Source of the DNA: Rusavskia elegans
Lineage: Eukaryota; Ascomycota; Lecanoromycetes; Teloschistales; Teloschistaceae
Direction: 5' to 3'
DNA length: 64,000 nt
Assembly (NCBI GenBank): GCA_011316305.1
Contig: SAUG01000024.1
Span: forward strand, 372,001-436,000
Shown here one piece after another: positions 41,920 through 53,211 of the stretch. Within the stretch, counting starts at the first letter, position 1; every line of letters begins with the position of its first letter. Position numbers and translations under genes: made by a program. A model generated the notes under the pieces. That model was not told the DNA's origin. It was given only the letters and a program-made list of their open reading frames with translations, and did no database searches.

Positions 41920-44694
41920 ATGAGCCCTCGCTATGCATGCTCATCCCACTGGTCTAGCACAGTCCGTACATGCTGCCTGCTAGGGTCAGCTATCCGAAGG
42001 CCACTGGCATCCGGGAATTATCAATGTTTCAATACCTCGACACATGCAGCAATTCAACGCATACCATGGAGGAAAGGAAATCTTTGCGCCCAGGCTCAGG
42101 GGTTCCGGAAGTTCCAACCTCGTCGTTGGGTACAAAATTCGGGTACTTTTGACAGCGCAAAAACCACAACTGCCAACACAACGCTCGTTTCCTCCATCCG
42201 TGACCGACGTTCCGGCAAATGCAAAGACAGGGTGATTCGACCTACCAGACTCGGCCGAAATGCAAGCCGACAGCTGCTGTCCTGTCAGAAGCCGAAGCAA
42301 AAGTTTTGTCTACTTGGGTCCCAGCGTCGGGAATCTTTCAAGAGACGCTTAAGGAGGAGGAGTCGACATGGCGCCACCAAAACATCAGCGCGCTGGAGAT
42401 CACTCAAAACTCGATTCTCGAAAGCTGCGCCAGCTCAATATTCGTCCGGAATACGCGAGCGACGACGTATCGGACATGTGTTGTCTTTGCGGCGGCAGCT
42501 GCGGTCGTCAGACCGTCGAATCACTAGTGCTGACCAGATCAATCGTCGAGCACGCACAATTTTCGCGTCTGCAGCGTTGTGGAAGCGATCACACACCAAA
42601 CGTGGAATTGATGTAGATGAGATCTCTCTACCGTGGATCCAGCGGTTTGCCCCCATTTATACCGGCAAAACAGAGCAGTCTCTCTCGTATGCCTTGCCAA
42701 CTTGTTTGATCCTGAAAACACTCAGTGGGGAGAAAAGTCAAATCATTCATTCGTGGAACCGCCTCGTGATTGGGCTTCCACTCCCTAAGGGCCGCCTCGT
42801 ATGGCAAGAAGTAATGCTTTGGGCGCTGCAGCATCAGATCGACAAAGCGATGAATTTCCTAGACGCTACCCTCTCAGACCCCACAATGCCAGCTTTAAGA
42901 CATGCTGTCGAAGACTCTTTGAAACATATTGTTTCGGTAACACTTCAAAGCCAAACTGCCAACTCGGAAACGAAGAACAACATCCATCGTCTTCTTTGTA
43001 TCTTTGCTGAGGCAAGCACACTACAAGAGGATCGTACATACTCAATATCTCAGAAGATCGTCTATTTGGTCATGCGGCATTCGGACAACCATCAAGCACG
43101 AGTCCTTTACGAAGTGTTGCTCAATGCTCGACTGGACATCCATCCACATTCTCTGACGCACTTTATGGATAGATTCACCCGTATGGGACGACCAGATCTG
43201 GCCATGCATGTGCTCAGAAGGATCGCAGCCTCTGGGGCTAATGTATCCTACGAGACAGTGCAATTTTCTTGCATGACCTTATTGCGAACCCGGTTTGATG
43301 AGATCGAATGGTACAAAATACAATCCTACCTTGTGACTGAGATGCTCGAATTGGGTATACGTCCGGGTATACCTATGCTGAACGCAATGATTTTGAACGC
43401 TGTCGAAGCTGGCGACTACCAGACTGCACAAGCCATGTTTGAAACTGCTAGGATTCATGGGATCAGGCGAGACACGATCACATACTCAATCCTACTAAAA
43501 GGAGCTGTTCAAAACTTGGACGACGGTCTGGTTGAGAGAATCATGCACATGGCTGAAGATGACGGTGCTTTACCCAGAAACAATGAGCTTGTCTTCAGCC
43601 TAGTTGTCGCCTTGCTCCAGATAGCACGACTGAATGACACCAATGTTTTGACTACGGCTCACCGATACAGAGCAATACTACGCATTTACACCAGGTATTG
43701 TAATGTTCTGCCTCTGCAACAGTTAGGCATCTACATTGATATTGACGAAAATGTCGACAAAGCTGGGACCATATCGGAACCGTCGCCTAAACTCCTATCA
43801 ATCATGATAGTCAGCTACATCCGACTCATCGGGAGGTCCGATCTTGTACGACTATTATACCACCGTTACCAGGAACTTGTAGGGCAAAACCATAGTCTTA
43901 TTGCACCCACCGCAGAATCGGATCACTTGGCCAACGCATTTCTATTTAGTCTGGGCCGACACACGGCAACGTTCAAGACATGCCCGATCATCCTCAGGAA
44001 TATGTTAGAGCCTTCTGCAACGGCGACTGTCAAGGTAGCGCAGCCTACAGTCAGAACTTGGTCGATTGCTGCTAGGTCATACTTTTTCCATGGTCAACGG
44101 GCAGCTGGGGAGAAAATCATTGAGATGATGCGAGCAAGGGGCATACCACCGAACCTTGTTACGTGGAATACTATTATATCAGGATATGCTTCACTGCAGG
44201 ACGCTGTTGGTGTGGTGAATGCAATGAAGGGAATGGAAGCGGCTGGGTTTGAATCCAGTTCTTTCACGCTCAAGGCTTTGGCAAGGATAAGAGACCGGAA
44301 CCAGCTTCTTGACGCCTTACGAACGGCTGCAGCCAATGACGACGATGGGCGGTCACAGGCGCCCGCGAGCCACCAACCTATTCAGAGTGCTCATGAAGCT
44401 TCATCACACAAAGGAAATGAGAGTCTCCAGAATCAAGCGATGACAGTGAATATTCAAGCTACCGATGGCACCGTATTGATGCCCCCGATCGAACAAGGAA
44501 TGTACCACGGAGCATCATCTGGTCTCATCGATGCTTCAACCCGGCTCGACCGATTTCGACGATCCATCAATGAGCACGAAATCGCCAGCTGGAGCGAGAT
44601 TGACGCAGACCGTGACTTCCTGGAAAACCTTGAAGTTCGCTTCGAGACTCCCAACTTGCTCCAGCAGTCGAGCCGCAATCAGACCGAACCCTGA
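41920..44694 (+). CDS. Mitochondrial pentatricopeptide repeat (PPR) protein
   Basis: Single exon, 924 residues from ATG 41920; the frame opens a few codons earlier only at TTG. The first 200 residues are Arg/Ser-rich with few acids, fitting a mitochondrial presequence plus disordered region. PPR-type helical pairs begin near residue 390: HPHSLTHFMDRFTRMGRPDL AMHVL, PGIPMLNAMILNAVEAGDYQ, RRDTITYSILLKGAVQNLDD, and near the end RTWSIAARSYFFHGQRAAGE, PPNLVTWNTIISGYASLQDA. PPR proteins bind organellar RNA and act in its processing or translation. The specific target cannot be deduced. The last about 120 residues are non-repeat and acidic. Confidence 0.85.
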   Translation: MSPRYACSSHWSSTVRTCCLLGSAIRRPLASGNYQCFNTSTHAAIQRIPWRKGNLCAQAQGFRKFQPRRWVQNSGTFDSAKTTTANTTLVSSIRDRRSGKCKDRVIRPTRLGRNASRQLLSCQKPKQKFCLLGSQRRESFKRRLRRRSRHGATKTSARWRSLKTRFSKAAPAQYSSGIRERRRIGHVLSLRRQLRSSDRRITSADQINRRARTIFASAALWKRSHTKRGIDVDEISLPWIQRFAPIYTGKTEQSLSYALPTCLILKTLSGEKSQIIHSWNRLVIGLPLPKGRLVWQEVMLWALQHQIDKAMNFLDATLSDPTMPALRHAVEDSLKHIVSVTLQSQTANSETKNNIHRLLCIFAEASTLQEDRTYSISQKIVYLVMRHSDNHQARVLYEVLLNARLDIHPHSLTHFMDRFTRMGRPDLAMHVLRRIAASGANVSYETVQFSCMTLLRTRFDEIEWYKIQSYLVTEMLELGIRPGIPMLNAMILNAVEAGDYQTAQAMFETARIHGIRRDTITYSILLKGAVQNLDDGLVERIMHMAEDDGALPRNNELVFSLVVALLQIARLNDTNVLTTAHRYRAILRIYTRYCNVLPLQQLGIYIDIDENVDKAGTISEPSPKLLSIMIVSYIRLIGRSDLVRLLYHRYQELVGQNHSLIAPTAESDHLANAFLFSLGRHTATFKTCPIILRNMLEPSATATVKVAQPTVRTWSIAARSYFFHGQRAAGEKIIEMMRARGIPPNLVTWNTIISGYASLQDAVGVVNAMKGMEAAGFESSSFTLKALARIRDRNQLLDALRTAAANDDDGRSQAPASHQPIQSAHEASSHKGNESLQNQAMTVNIQATDGTVLMPPIEQGMYHGASSGLIDASTRLDRFRRSINEHEIASWSEIDADRDFLENLEVRFETPNLLQQSSRNQTEP

Positions 44695-45439
44695 TATCCT
44701 TTCGTCTGCTAGCGTGTTCCCTCGGCCCGACCACTCAATTGGTTTCCCCCCCAAGAGTCACTTATATCCACACCGAACTTCCTGGCAATTGGTAGAACGA
44801 TATTCGTCTTCGAGTTAACGGCTGTCAGACGCCCCCTATTGCGATTCGTTTGTGGTATGATAATACTTGACATAACGAGTCCTCTAGAGCAGAGGCAACA
44901 TGCATTATAGCAGTCGAATGGATACGCCATCGTTAAGTCCCAACGAGTGGGGGCGACTACTGTTACTCATAATACGCAATCAAGGCTACCGTCGCAAGGC
45001 TTGTTGCAATTGAAATGATCTTGTGCGTGTTGGCTACTCGTAATGCAGTAGAGTACATCTGTGGATGCCGAATACTTACTGAATCCACGACAGCCCTATT
45101 GGGGGCTACTCAACCTATCTCACCAGCTTTCAATACAGTGTTCAAATCATCTGTCCACAAGACTATACAAATTAGATTATTTGTGTGGTTGGTAGCTATG
45201 CTGCAAGTTCACATGAGTACAGAACTGTATAAAATAACAAACATATGATGATGGAGACTTTGATCCTGACGCCTTGTGTTGTGGTCAATGAAGTAAAGTG
45301 TACTAAGAACCATTAATGATGATTGTAGGCTCATGTCTCGCTTGTTCACCAGATATGTTTAATATCACGTTCAATGGAATCATGTTGCAAAGTCTGTGCT
45401 TAATAGGCAAAACCATTGGTTTGGATGCTGTTTAAATAA
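44695..45439. other. Convergent intergenic region, rather A/T-rich
   Basis: About 745 bp between the PPR and TAF13 stops. No coding signal or repeat recognised; composition is richer in A/T than the flanking genes but not RIP-like (CA and TG steps are common). Confidence 0.45.
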
Positions 45440-46009
45440 TCAACCTGCGATGGACGTCGAGGGCCCGAACACCATGTCCTCCATTCCATCATCACCCTCT
45501 TCGGCGTCCTCCCCACCCTCGCCATCCTCTTCTTTCTCCCCAACTTTCATGGTACGCCTACGCTTCTTGGGCCCACCACGCTCCAGACCCACTTTACCCT
45601 CGTCGGTATTGAACCCCTTACGGGCTTCCTTCAGCTCCTTCTCCATTCCAATAAGCTCCATCATACGGCCTAGTAGGCGATCGTCTTTGCGAACGACGAA
45701 TTTGAAGTCTTCCAGCTTGACTTTCTGGCGGCCATTGAGAGTTGCGTGACGAGAAGCGGCGTGGCAAGTTTCGATGATGAAATCCGTGGTTATCTCGTCC
45801 AAGACACGGACGGTCTCTGGAAGAGGATCCTCATCATCGCCATGGGCGAATAATAGGCCACGAACTAGATGGAAAGGGAATGGTAAGCTGGGAATGCCCC
45901 AACGAAGGCTCCAAATTTGGATCCGGGATGTGATATAGAATTACTCACGCTCTTTTTCGAAGTTGAGCTGACCCTTGTGACGGGCAGCTCGAGCGCGAGG
46001 TTCTGTCAT
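45440..46009 (-). CDS. TAF13: TFIID subunit TAF13 (histone-fold)
   Basis: Two exons inferred: 46009-45949 and 45864-45440, intron 45865-45948 (GTGAGT...CTAG, 84 nt); 486 nt, 161 residues. Exon 1 encodes MTEPRARAARHKGQLNFEKE; exon 2 continues LRGLLFAHGDDEDPLPETVR VLDEITTDFIIETCHAASRH, NGRQKVKLEDFKFVVRKDDR LLGRMMELI, the TAF13 histone fold that pairs with TAF11. The C-terminus is Lys/Arg then Glu/Gly rich. TAF13 is a general RNA polymerase II initiation factor. Divergent from KSH1 with about 270 bp between the ATGs, so the two share an upstream region. Confidence 0.92.
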
Positions 46010-46276
46010 CGCTGCATCGAATCGTGATACATGATCAGCTTGGGCTGATGGCTGCTCATGCTATGTGCTCCAGGTAATTTTGAACTTTTGAAGTGATGTC
46101 GGTCGTCGTGCCTTGCGGCTCTGCGCGGCTCTGCGGGCATGGTCGTGTCACAGCCACGCATTGGAAAGATACGCCACTGCCGCGATCACGTGCCGTTAGG
46201 CATACCTATCCTTTAAACCCTTTCTCTTCACGCGATTATTGGAACATCTAGTCACTTTGCGACAAGCAAAGGAGGA

Positions 46277-46673
46277 ATGGTTAGCACATGATATTCTATG
46301 CAAAGAGTTACAAAGCTGATTATACATACAGTCTGCACTTTTCAATTTCCAGTCGCTACTCCTCGTCCTCCTACTACTTATCTGCACGAGCGCATACGCC
46401 CACTATGTCTTCCCTGGGATAATGGACCGAAACCGAGATGGGTACGTCATCAGAGCAAGTTTCAAGAACGCTTTAGAAAAACCAAAGCTGATTGAAATCC
46501 AGCGTGTTCGGGATCTTCTGGAAGTGTGCAAGGATAGGAGAAAGACTAAGCCCTTATGTCAGCATCTGTTGTGTTGCTATGGCTGTGAGTTTATTGTTCT
46601 GCGAGAATGATGACTTATCTTTGTAACACGCACTGATGCATTCTTCCAGATCTCCTTGATGGCGAGCTCGTGA
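46277..46673 (+). CDS. KSH1: Kish (Ksh1/TMEM167) small secretory-pathway membrane protein; four exons, first coding exon is ATG only
   Basis: Four exons inferred: 46277-46279 (ATG only), 46332-46441, 46503-46584, 46650-46673; 219 nt, 72 residues, exactly the size of metazoan kish. Introns: 46280-46331 (GTTAGC...ACAG, GCTGAT branch), 46442-46502 (GTACGT...CCAG, GCTGAT), 46585-46649 (GTGAGT...CCAG, ACTGAT). The product reads [10 protein letters not shown] and LLICTSAYA in the first helix, [20 protein letters not shown] and [15 protein letters not shown] in the second half, matching the conserved kish sequence. Kish is an essential Golgi/early secretory-pathway membrane protein of unclear mechanism. 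The gene is invisible to simple open-frame scans because no exon exceeds 110 nt. A continuous frame across the region reads unrelated sequence and is rejected. Confidence 0.92.
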
Positions 46674-47253
46674 AGAAGGATCCTGTTTGCGTTGGTTTAA
46701 GTTGGACCATCCCAGGAGGTCTCACATAATCCATCATCTTTTGACGCGAATGATCAACGTCATAAACTACAACCGCTTCAAATGCGACTTGGTTTTGATC
46801 ACCCCCAAGATAACTTGATCAGAAACATCAAAAGGGTCGCCATATCACACGCTAAACCCCCCAATATGCTTCGAATTTCTCGATCTCTTCTGAATGCCTC
46901 CAGACTGCCAGTCTGTAGAGACATTGGAGCATGGATTTGATCGGCTCTACCCATGACTACAGCCTAAACATTGCGAGGGATCGCCTTTACTCCAAGGATT
47001 GTTCGCTCGACCAGAGAGCTCGTCCTATCAGACCCGATTATCTTGGGCCACGAACTCTCTACGGGGTGACGTAGGTCATCCGAGCAGGTATCTAACACGA
47101 TAAAAATATGAACATGGATTGGTTGTAATGATAGGATCGGGTTATTTGTTGGAATGATGAGGCACTAGCATGGTACAAAAGACAATGTGAAGGCTCCGCG
47201 TGTGATTTCACGGCTTCAACCAGTACAATGGAACACGTGGTATGATCCAGGTT
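46674..47253. other. Convergent intergenic region
   Basis: About 580 bp between KSH1 and the unknown minus-strand gene. A 24-codon frame at 46866 looks like a mitochondrial presequence (MLRISRSLLNASRLPVCRD) but connects to nothing. Confidence 0.4.
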
Positions 47254-47925
47254 CTATGAACCCGTCGAAGTTCTAGTCTCAACACTGTCGCTACTACTCC
47301 AGATGTCTCTACTCTCCTTTTCTACGTTCCCCATTGCTTCAGCCACATTTTCCAGCTTGCCAACAACATCTAACACGCCCTCCCTTACCCTCTGAAAGAA
47401 TTTTTCATTCGCCTCTCTTCTCCGGCGAGCCTCCTGGATATCATCTTCATCAGTCCCCTCAGCGTCTTCTTCACCCTGCTTTTCTGGTTGTTTGGAGGCT
47501 TTCACTGCCTCATCATCCCCTGCTCCACTCCTGCCCCAGGCATGGGCTAACTGTATCTGTGCCTCTCTAAGCTCATCAAGTGCCGCGGAATGCGGAGGCC
47601 CAAAAACATGTGTGCTACTGAAGGCGTTCATTTCGACGTCCGCTAGGGTAGCCTGCATCTCGGCCCATAGTGCATCGGTACGGTCACCGGTGTTTTGGGC
47701 GGACGGTTTATCTTGTGCTCGACTGCGACCTAGAGCAGGTGCTGGGTCTGACCCTCTAGCAGATCGTGTGCGAAGTAGCGGAGCTCGTGGCTGAGGATTT
47801 AATGACAGTTGCGGCGCCACATTAGACAGTGAGATGTTTGAAGCATTGCGCGATGGAGGTCCGAGGAACAGAGAAGGCGGTGGAGCCCGCTGTGGATGTG
47901 CGGATGCTGGATTGAGCGTGGACAT
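47254..47925 (-). CDS. Unknown conserved-looking fungal protein
   Basis: Single exon, 223 residues, ATG at 47925 (the frame extends upstream only to a GTG). The first 75 residues are Pro/Ser/Arg-rich and disordered. A probable ordered block follows: TDALWAEMQATLADVEMNAF, VFGPPHSAALDELREAQIQL AHAWGRS, then an acidic stretch and a helical RRRREANEKFFQRVREGVLD VVGKLENVAEAMG. This block looks like a conserved helical domain, but I cannot name the family. Convergent with KSH1, divergent from RPS23. Confidence 0.65.
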   Translation of the reverse strand: MSTLNPASAHPQRAPPPSLFLGPPSRNASNISLSNVAPQLSLNPQPRAPLLRTRSARGSDPAPALGRSRAQDKPSAQNTGDRTDALWAEMQATLADVEMNAFSSTHVFGPPHSAALDELREAQIQLAHAWGRSGAGDDEAVKASKQPEKQGEEDAEGTDEDDIQEARRRREANEKFFQRVREGVLDVVGKLENVAEAMGNVEKESRDIWSSSDSVETRTSTGS

Positions 47926-48328
47926 TTTTGCCTTGGGGTCGACCACTGGACTATGAGTGCATGCGATGACCCATGAATGATGAATTTGTCCGTTTCACGA
48001 GGAAGAAGCTCTCTCGTAACGACAGGATAAAATGCATGGTCTGGACAGTACTTTATCTAAGATGGATCCGAGGGATCGTTGATGGACGTCTCCAATCATA
48101 GGGAGGTCACGCGGGTAGGGCTGAGAGCCCACAGTCGCTTAGCTCGGCATGTAAATTGGCGTTCCACCACCACTTCTGCAGCACCCTCTTCCAATTGTCT
48201 CCAGGTCCTAGCATAAACCGGTATGTTTTCGCATCTAGCATTCTAGAGCCCTCTTGCTTGCTCATCGCAACTCGAATGGCCATGATGTTCGAGATCGAAC
48301 CTTCACTGACGTGTTCTCCACAGCCACC
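47926..48328. promoter_or_regulatory. Divergent promoter region with probable RPS23 5'-UTR intron
   Basis: A probable leader intron of RPS23 lies at 48221-48323 (GTATGT...CACAG), ending 5 nt before the ATG. Leader introns are common in ribosomal protein genes. The remainder is the shared upstream region. Confidence 0.5.
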
Positions 48329-48881
48329 ATGGGTAAAGGAAAGCCCAGAGGACTCAACGCAGCTCGCAAACTCCGCACCCATCGTCGCGAGGGTCGTTGG
48401 GCCGATCTACACTACAAGAAGCGGCTCCTCGGTACTGCCTACAAGTCATCACCCTTCGGAGGTTCATCGCACGCAAAGGGTATCGTGTTGGAAAAGGTTG
48501 GGGTGGAGGCGAAACAGCCGAACAGCGCTATCCGGAAATGCGTGAGGGTACAACTGATCAAGAACGGGAAGAAAGTCACTGCTTTCGGTGAGTCCATCGG
48601 TTTGGTTTTCGTATGAAACCATGGCAGGAATATCAGATCAACAATACGATGTGCCAGACAGCGGATTTTTACAAGGATAAAGCTGATTCCCTACTTCAAC
48701 AGTACCCAATGACGGTTGCTTGAACTTTGTGGACGAGAACGACGAGGTGTTACTATCGGGGTTCGGTCGAAAGGGCAAAGCGAAGGGAGATATCCCCGGT
48801 GTACGTTTCAAGGTCGTCAAGGTTTCTGGGGTTGGGCTGTCAGCATTGTGGAAGGAAAAGAAAGAGAAGCCTAGGTCATGA
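48329..48881 (+). CDS. RPS23: 40S ribosomal protein uS12 (S23)
   Basis: Two exons: 48329-48587 and 48703-48881, intron 48588-48702 (GTGAGT...ACAG, 115 nt); 438 nt, 145 residues, identical in length to yeast Rps23. Sequence starts [20 protein letters not shown] and contains [18 protein letters not shown], where the Pro of Q-P-N-S-A is the residue hydroxylated in other eukaryotes, and ends [10 protein letters not shown]. The start context CCACC-ATG-GG is near optimal. uS12 lies in the decoding centre and governs translational accuracy. Reading on past the donor gives only ESIGLVFV and a stop, so splicing is required. Confidence 0.97.
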
Positions 48882-49381
48882 AAGGCTCACCTGAAATGTG
48901 CATCATCATCGAAGAGGGGGCCAATGTGCCTCCGCCTTAGGAACTCTTGAAGCTTTCCAAACCTCATTTGACGTCTCCGAATTACTGGACAAGTGATGAT
49001 TTGACATGAGACGCTACATGCAACAGTGACTACCATAGGTCTGCGCGACTCGGCTCCCCCATCACTCTTGTGTTTCCACTACTTTCGTCACGACCGAGAC
49101 ACTGTATCCCTGTGCGGCCACTTGATGAAATATATGACTGGCTTAGGTTAAGTCCGATAACGCCATCTGCGCCTACCGTTAGTTCGCGGTCAGCCTACGG
49201 AGTATATTTTGGTCAATCTGCCTTATTAAAGTACAGCAACGGCCTGACGGTCATCGGGGTCGCACTTGCTTTACAGCCGTCATTGTTACTGTCGTATTCT
49301 CTCTAGCGTCATCATTGCGACTGTTGAAGACGGGCAAAGGTGCCCTCCGTACATGACTGTAGGTCACCCCCATCCAAGATC
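48882..49381. other. Intergenic region
   Basis: Terminator of RPS23 and promoter of the F-box gene. Nothing else recognised. Confidence 0.45.
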
Positions 49382-52300
49382 ATGGATGAATCCGAACATT
49401 TGGTAAGGGTGCCCAGACTCAAGGCTAAATTTCTTGAACCTCCAGCTGGTTGGAGCAAAATGGCCTCTGCAAGTGTTCCTACGCCAAAACGCTTCCTAGA
49501 TCTGCCCGTGGAAACACAAAAACATGCATTCACTTATGTCAGTAGTACCTGCTTCCCGCCCACATTGCTCCCTGTGCTCTTTACTAAGAGGGCAACAGTT
49601 GAGCCATCCTGATATTCTCAAGACTCTAAGGGTTTCGTCCCAATTCTTCGCCCTAGCCTCTGCGCAGCTGTACCGAGATCTCGACTTCAAGCTCTCCAAT
49701 TCGGATGCCCACGACGGCAGTAGTTCAGGTATACAGACAGCTGAGGCCCTTCAAACTATCATTGCGAGCGACCACAACTATGGGCAATACATCAAGAGCT
49801 TCCGCCTCACCATGGTGGACGATAATAGCCAGACCTCTGCAGTTATGTCCAGATTTCTTTGGGATCGGACGGGCTTTGCCAGCAAAGCTTTGAATGTCTC
49901 TCTACTGCTCTTAGTGAAGAAAGCCACTATGCTTGAAAGCTTCTTGTCAGTACCGCCCTGCATCTCGGGGGAAGAAGCTGATTGGCTATTGCAGCTGGGA
50001 TGTACCAATAGAACTGAGTGGTGCTGTCTATCAAGCACTTCAGAAGATCCAGGGGCTGCGAAACCTAAGACTACGACTCGACGTATCGCTGTCACTCAAG
50101 CTGACTATACATCCAGGCCCCTTACCAGGGTCCTCAGGCATATCGAATCACCCTCCTTCGACAACTATGTCATCTTCTTTCCCACCGCTACCCTCTTTCG
50201 GCTCTAGTAGTCAGTTTGGTAGTTTACCGGGGTCGAAACCTAGGGCTGTGAAGAAGAAAAAGTTATTACTACGAAACTTCTGGACCGGCAACCGGGAGCT
50301 CTCCGGATTCAAACACCTGAGCAATCTGAGCCTGCTTGGCATTTCGAGCCTCGATTATCTGGAAGAGATCAGTGCTTGCATGAAGTCCAATACAACTACA
50401 CTGAAATCTCTGTCCCTTTCACTTTCCTACGAGATGGCTCTTAAGGCTCGGAAAGTGTCTGCGGCACCTCCTCCCGCGGAAGACGCTACTTCAGACGAAG
50501 ACGATGAGGAGCTAATAGATCCTGGTCCTCCAAGTAATCCAGTCCCAGTTGTGCCTACTACCACCGAGGCCGACGTGCGAAAGGAGAAGCAAGCTCAGGA
50601 GACTATCCTCGCAAGAATATTCGACATGGAGCAACAACATCATGAAAGCAAAAGACTGGAACGTAACCTTGTCCTGTCCAGCGATAAGCCAGGGTTTCAA
50701 AATGCTTTGAAGCTTAAAACCGCAATACAAGATGTGAAGGTCATGGCGAAGAAGCTCTGGGAAGTTGTACCCACGGAAGCAGGTGAAGACGCTCGCGAAG
50801 CCATCGAGATGATACACAAAGCGACTGCCGAATTTCTTAGCGGTATCTCTTCGGGAGTGAAGAATTCCACCGTAGGGAATGTCGATGCGACAAGTGGCGA
50901 CCTAATTGCCGGGCAGTCTCTGCCATCATTAGGATCTTCAACATTGCCGGACGGGCCAGCCATTGCGTCGGATGACTTGCCTCCGGGCCCGTCTCTGAGT
51001 ACGAAAGAAGAAGCAGCTAAGGTGATCCAAGCTTTGCAGGATCAGTTCCTCGAATTCAACGATGGCGTCCAACAGCCCAGTGGGTCTTCTGGTACGTCTA
51101 AGGTGATCCAAGCTTTGCAGGATAAGTTCGACATATTCAACGATGGGGTCCCACATCCGCCTGGGCCTTCTTCTGGGTCGATGGCAAACAACAATGCTCT
51201 CCAACAGCCACAAGGGCCTTCTGCCACTGGCACAAGCGAGCCTTATCCACACTGGCCCCCACTAGGGTCGGCATCCCCATGGGACAGCCAAGGGCCGCTT
51301 CCTGCCCCGGTCATCTCGAATCAAGAAATTCCTAATCCATTACCTCCAATGTCGAGCGAATCGGTAAACTTTATGGAGCCTGTAGCGGCGTCAGGTGGCA
51401 ACACCAGCTTGGTAAGCGAGCAGACTGGCGGCGAGACTGCTCCTTCATCTGTGGATCCCATTCCCCTCACAGCCACATTACTTTCCCATGAGCCCATGGA
51501 TGAATCTCTGGATATCGACATGACGCACCCAGATGAAGATCCTAGCGAAATGATTGCCGACCAAGAGATAGTCAGTGACGAGGAAGATGAGAACGCTGGA
51601 GTAGATTTGCCGTCTCCGAGAAAACGAGGCCGATTCGAAGAGTCAGCGGAGGCAATCAATGTTGTTAAACCTGATTCTTCTGCTTCCCGGACTAATGCAA
51701 CTGCCAGCCTAGTTGACGTGAATCGGAAAAAAGAGCAGTCACCGGAAGAAGCGATGCAGATGTGGATTCGCGAAAGACACGGCTACCAACTAGAGGAGAT
51801 CAAGCTGTACTGGGTCCCCATGAGAGCTGGTATACTCTCCCGAGCTCTCGATCTGGCGGTACTGAGGCGAATAACGCTGCTCAATTGTGGTTCGCAAGAC
51901 GGCTTTTGGATGATCCTTGCCGGTTTCCAATCTCGTCAAGGTTCGATTGGCCTCAAGAGCATCCATACGGACAATGTTTCGAAAAGCTTTCTCAAATTCC
52001 TTAAGACATTCGGTGGGTTGACGGAATTATTCATGCACGAGCGTACCAAAAAGATCGATACCGACGCTTCCTCGTCCCACGCCAAGGTCGGTATCACGGA
52101 GATCCGCCAACAGGCTCTTCGCAAACATCTGAAGACGCTCGAAAGGTTGATGATCAAGAACGAGACCGACTCTAGCTGGGATCTTGATTCAATCACAATC
52201 ATGTTACTGAGCAACAAGGGCAGCAATTTGCTGGAGTTGGCGATTAGCTTGGGTGCGAAACAATTTGTAAGTCATTCGGTCGTTCGTGCTTCCGTTCAGA

Positions 52301-52772
52301 CTAACAGCTGTAGCATCATCTAATGCAAAATCTTTCGGCGCTCAAGAACCTCCAGGCTCTTCAACTCCTTGCAGTCCGAGGCGCAAACGGGGGCGGGCTC
52401 TCGCATCTGGAGTACCTTAACTCCATCGTAGATAATCTGTCACACCATCCTCTCCTTATGCGGATCAAGTACATCTCGGTCGATAACATCCTCTCTCATA
52501 TCCATCGTCGACCGGTACAAATGTCGAGAAAATTCAAGCAGGCAAAGGTGAAGCGGCAGCAAGAAAGGCTCGCAAGGGAAAAGGGCAAAGGAAAAGGAAA
52601 AATGACGGAGACTGAATTCGCATCCGACGCATCATCGGAGACGGATTTCCCAGAAGACAAGGAGCTCCATGACATGTATGCGCTGAAGGTTAAAGCGTCG
52701 ATGCTCAACGACCCGAAGGAAGTCGAGCATATTAAGATCTTCCAGCATGAGTTCAGGGCCGGCGCATTCTGA
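49382..52772 (+). CDS. F-box protein with C-terminal leucine-rich part
   Basis: Four exons inferred: 49382-49537, 49599-49945, 49995-52266, 52314-52772; 3234 nt, 1077 residues. All introns are GT-AG and 47-61 nt (GTCAGT...ACAG, GTCAGT...GCAG, GTAAGT...GTAG). A start at ATG 49460 is possible and would drop 26 residues. The F-box reads PKRFLDLPVETQKHAFTY then SHPDILKTLRVSSQFFALAS AQLYRDLDF. LRR-like segments (LRNLRLRLDVSLS, LSNLSLLGISSLDYLEEISA, LKNLQALQLLAVRG) flank a long disordered middle that includes a tandem duplication near 51015-51180. The C-terminus is Lys-rich. F-box proteins present substrates to SCF ubiquitin ligases; target unknown. Confidence 0.82.
51015..51180 (+). repeat. Tandem protein-coding duplication inside the F-box gene
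   Basis: Two adjacent copies of a roughly 27-codon unit: AAKVIQALQDQFLEFNDGVQ then SKVIQALQDKFDIFNDGVPH, each followed by a Pro/Ser-Gly linker. At DNA level aaggtgatccaagctttgca occurs twice, pointing to a recent in-frame duplication. Confidence 0.85.
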
Positions 52773-53211
52773 CTTTTCGGTGCCCATTCGTGGGCTTTGT
52801 CTATCGATGCGTTTGTTTTACTTCCAAGGGTGTATAGTTGATGGGAGGAAGATGAGTCGCTCGAGACTTTGCATGGTTTTATACCCCTTTTGCACGGAGA
52901 CATTGGTCGAGACTAGACATTGCATACAGATATCAGAGAGACTGAGACGGCACAATGCTGAGAGACATAATTGATGGCTGGTATCGATCCCGGTATACCA
53001 CAAACTATAGACTCGGCATCTGTTTCGTTACGATAAGCCGGTGTCATGCTAGAAGTGCCGCAATGGCAGAATGCGACTGTTCCAAGTCATCGGCGCTGAA
53101 TGCGAGCATACATATCCAGGCCACCAAATTTGCATCTTCACTGTTTCTAAAATTCATGCGCCCTATCACTTTCTTCTATGATCCCCTCGGCGTCAAAACC
53201 AACACCACCAA
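52773..53211. other. Convergent intergenic region
   Basis: 3' flanks of the F-box gene and the unknown membrane protein gene. A short inverted repeat (TGGTAT...ATACCA, 52979-53000) is present; no tRNA structure supports it. Confidence 0.4.

Noticed and set aside
46422..46610. 63-codon continuous plus-strand frame starting [13 protein letters not shown]
   Set aside because: Reads through a KSH1 intron in the wrong frame; the spliced kish model explains the region fully.
46866..46940. 24-codon frame resembling a mitochondrial presequence
   Set aside because: Ends in TGA; a possible donor inside it leads to no recognisable downstream exon.
52979..53000. Possible tRNA T-arm (TGGTATCGATCCCGGTATAC)
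   Set aside because: No matching A box, anticodon arm or acceptor stem upstream; just an inverted repeat.
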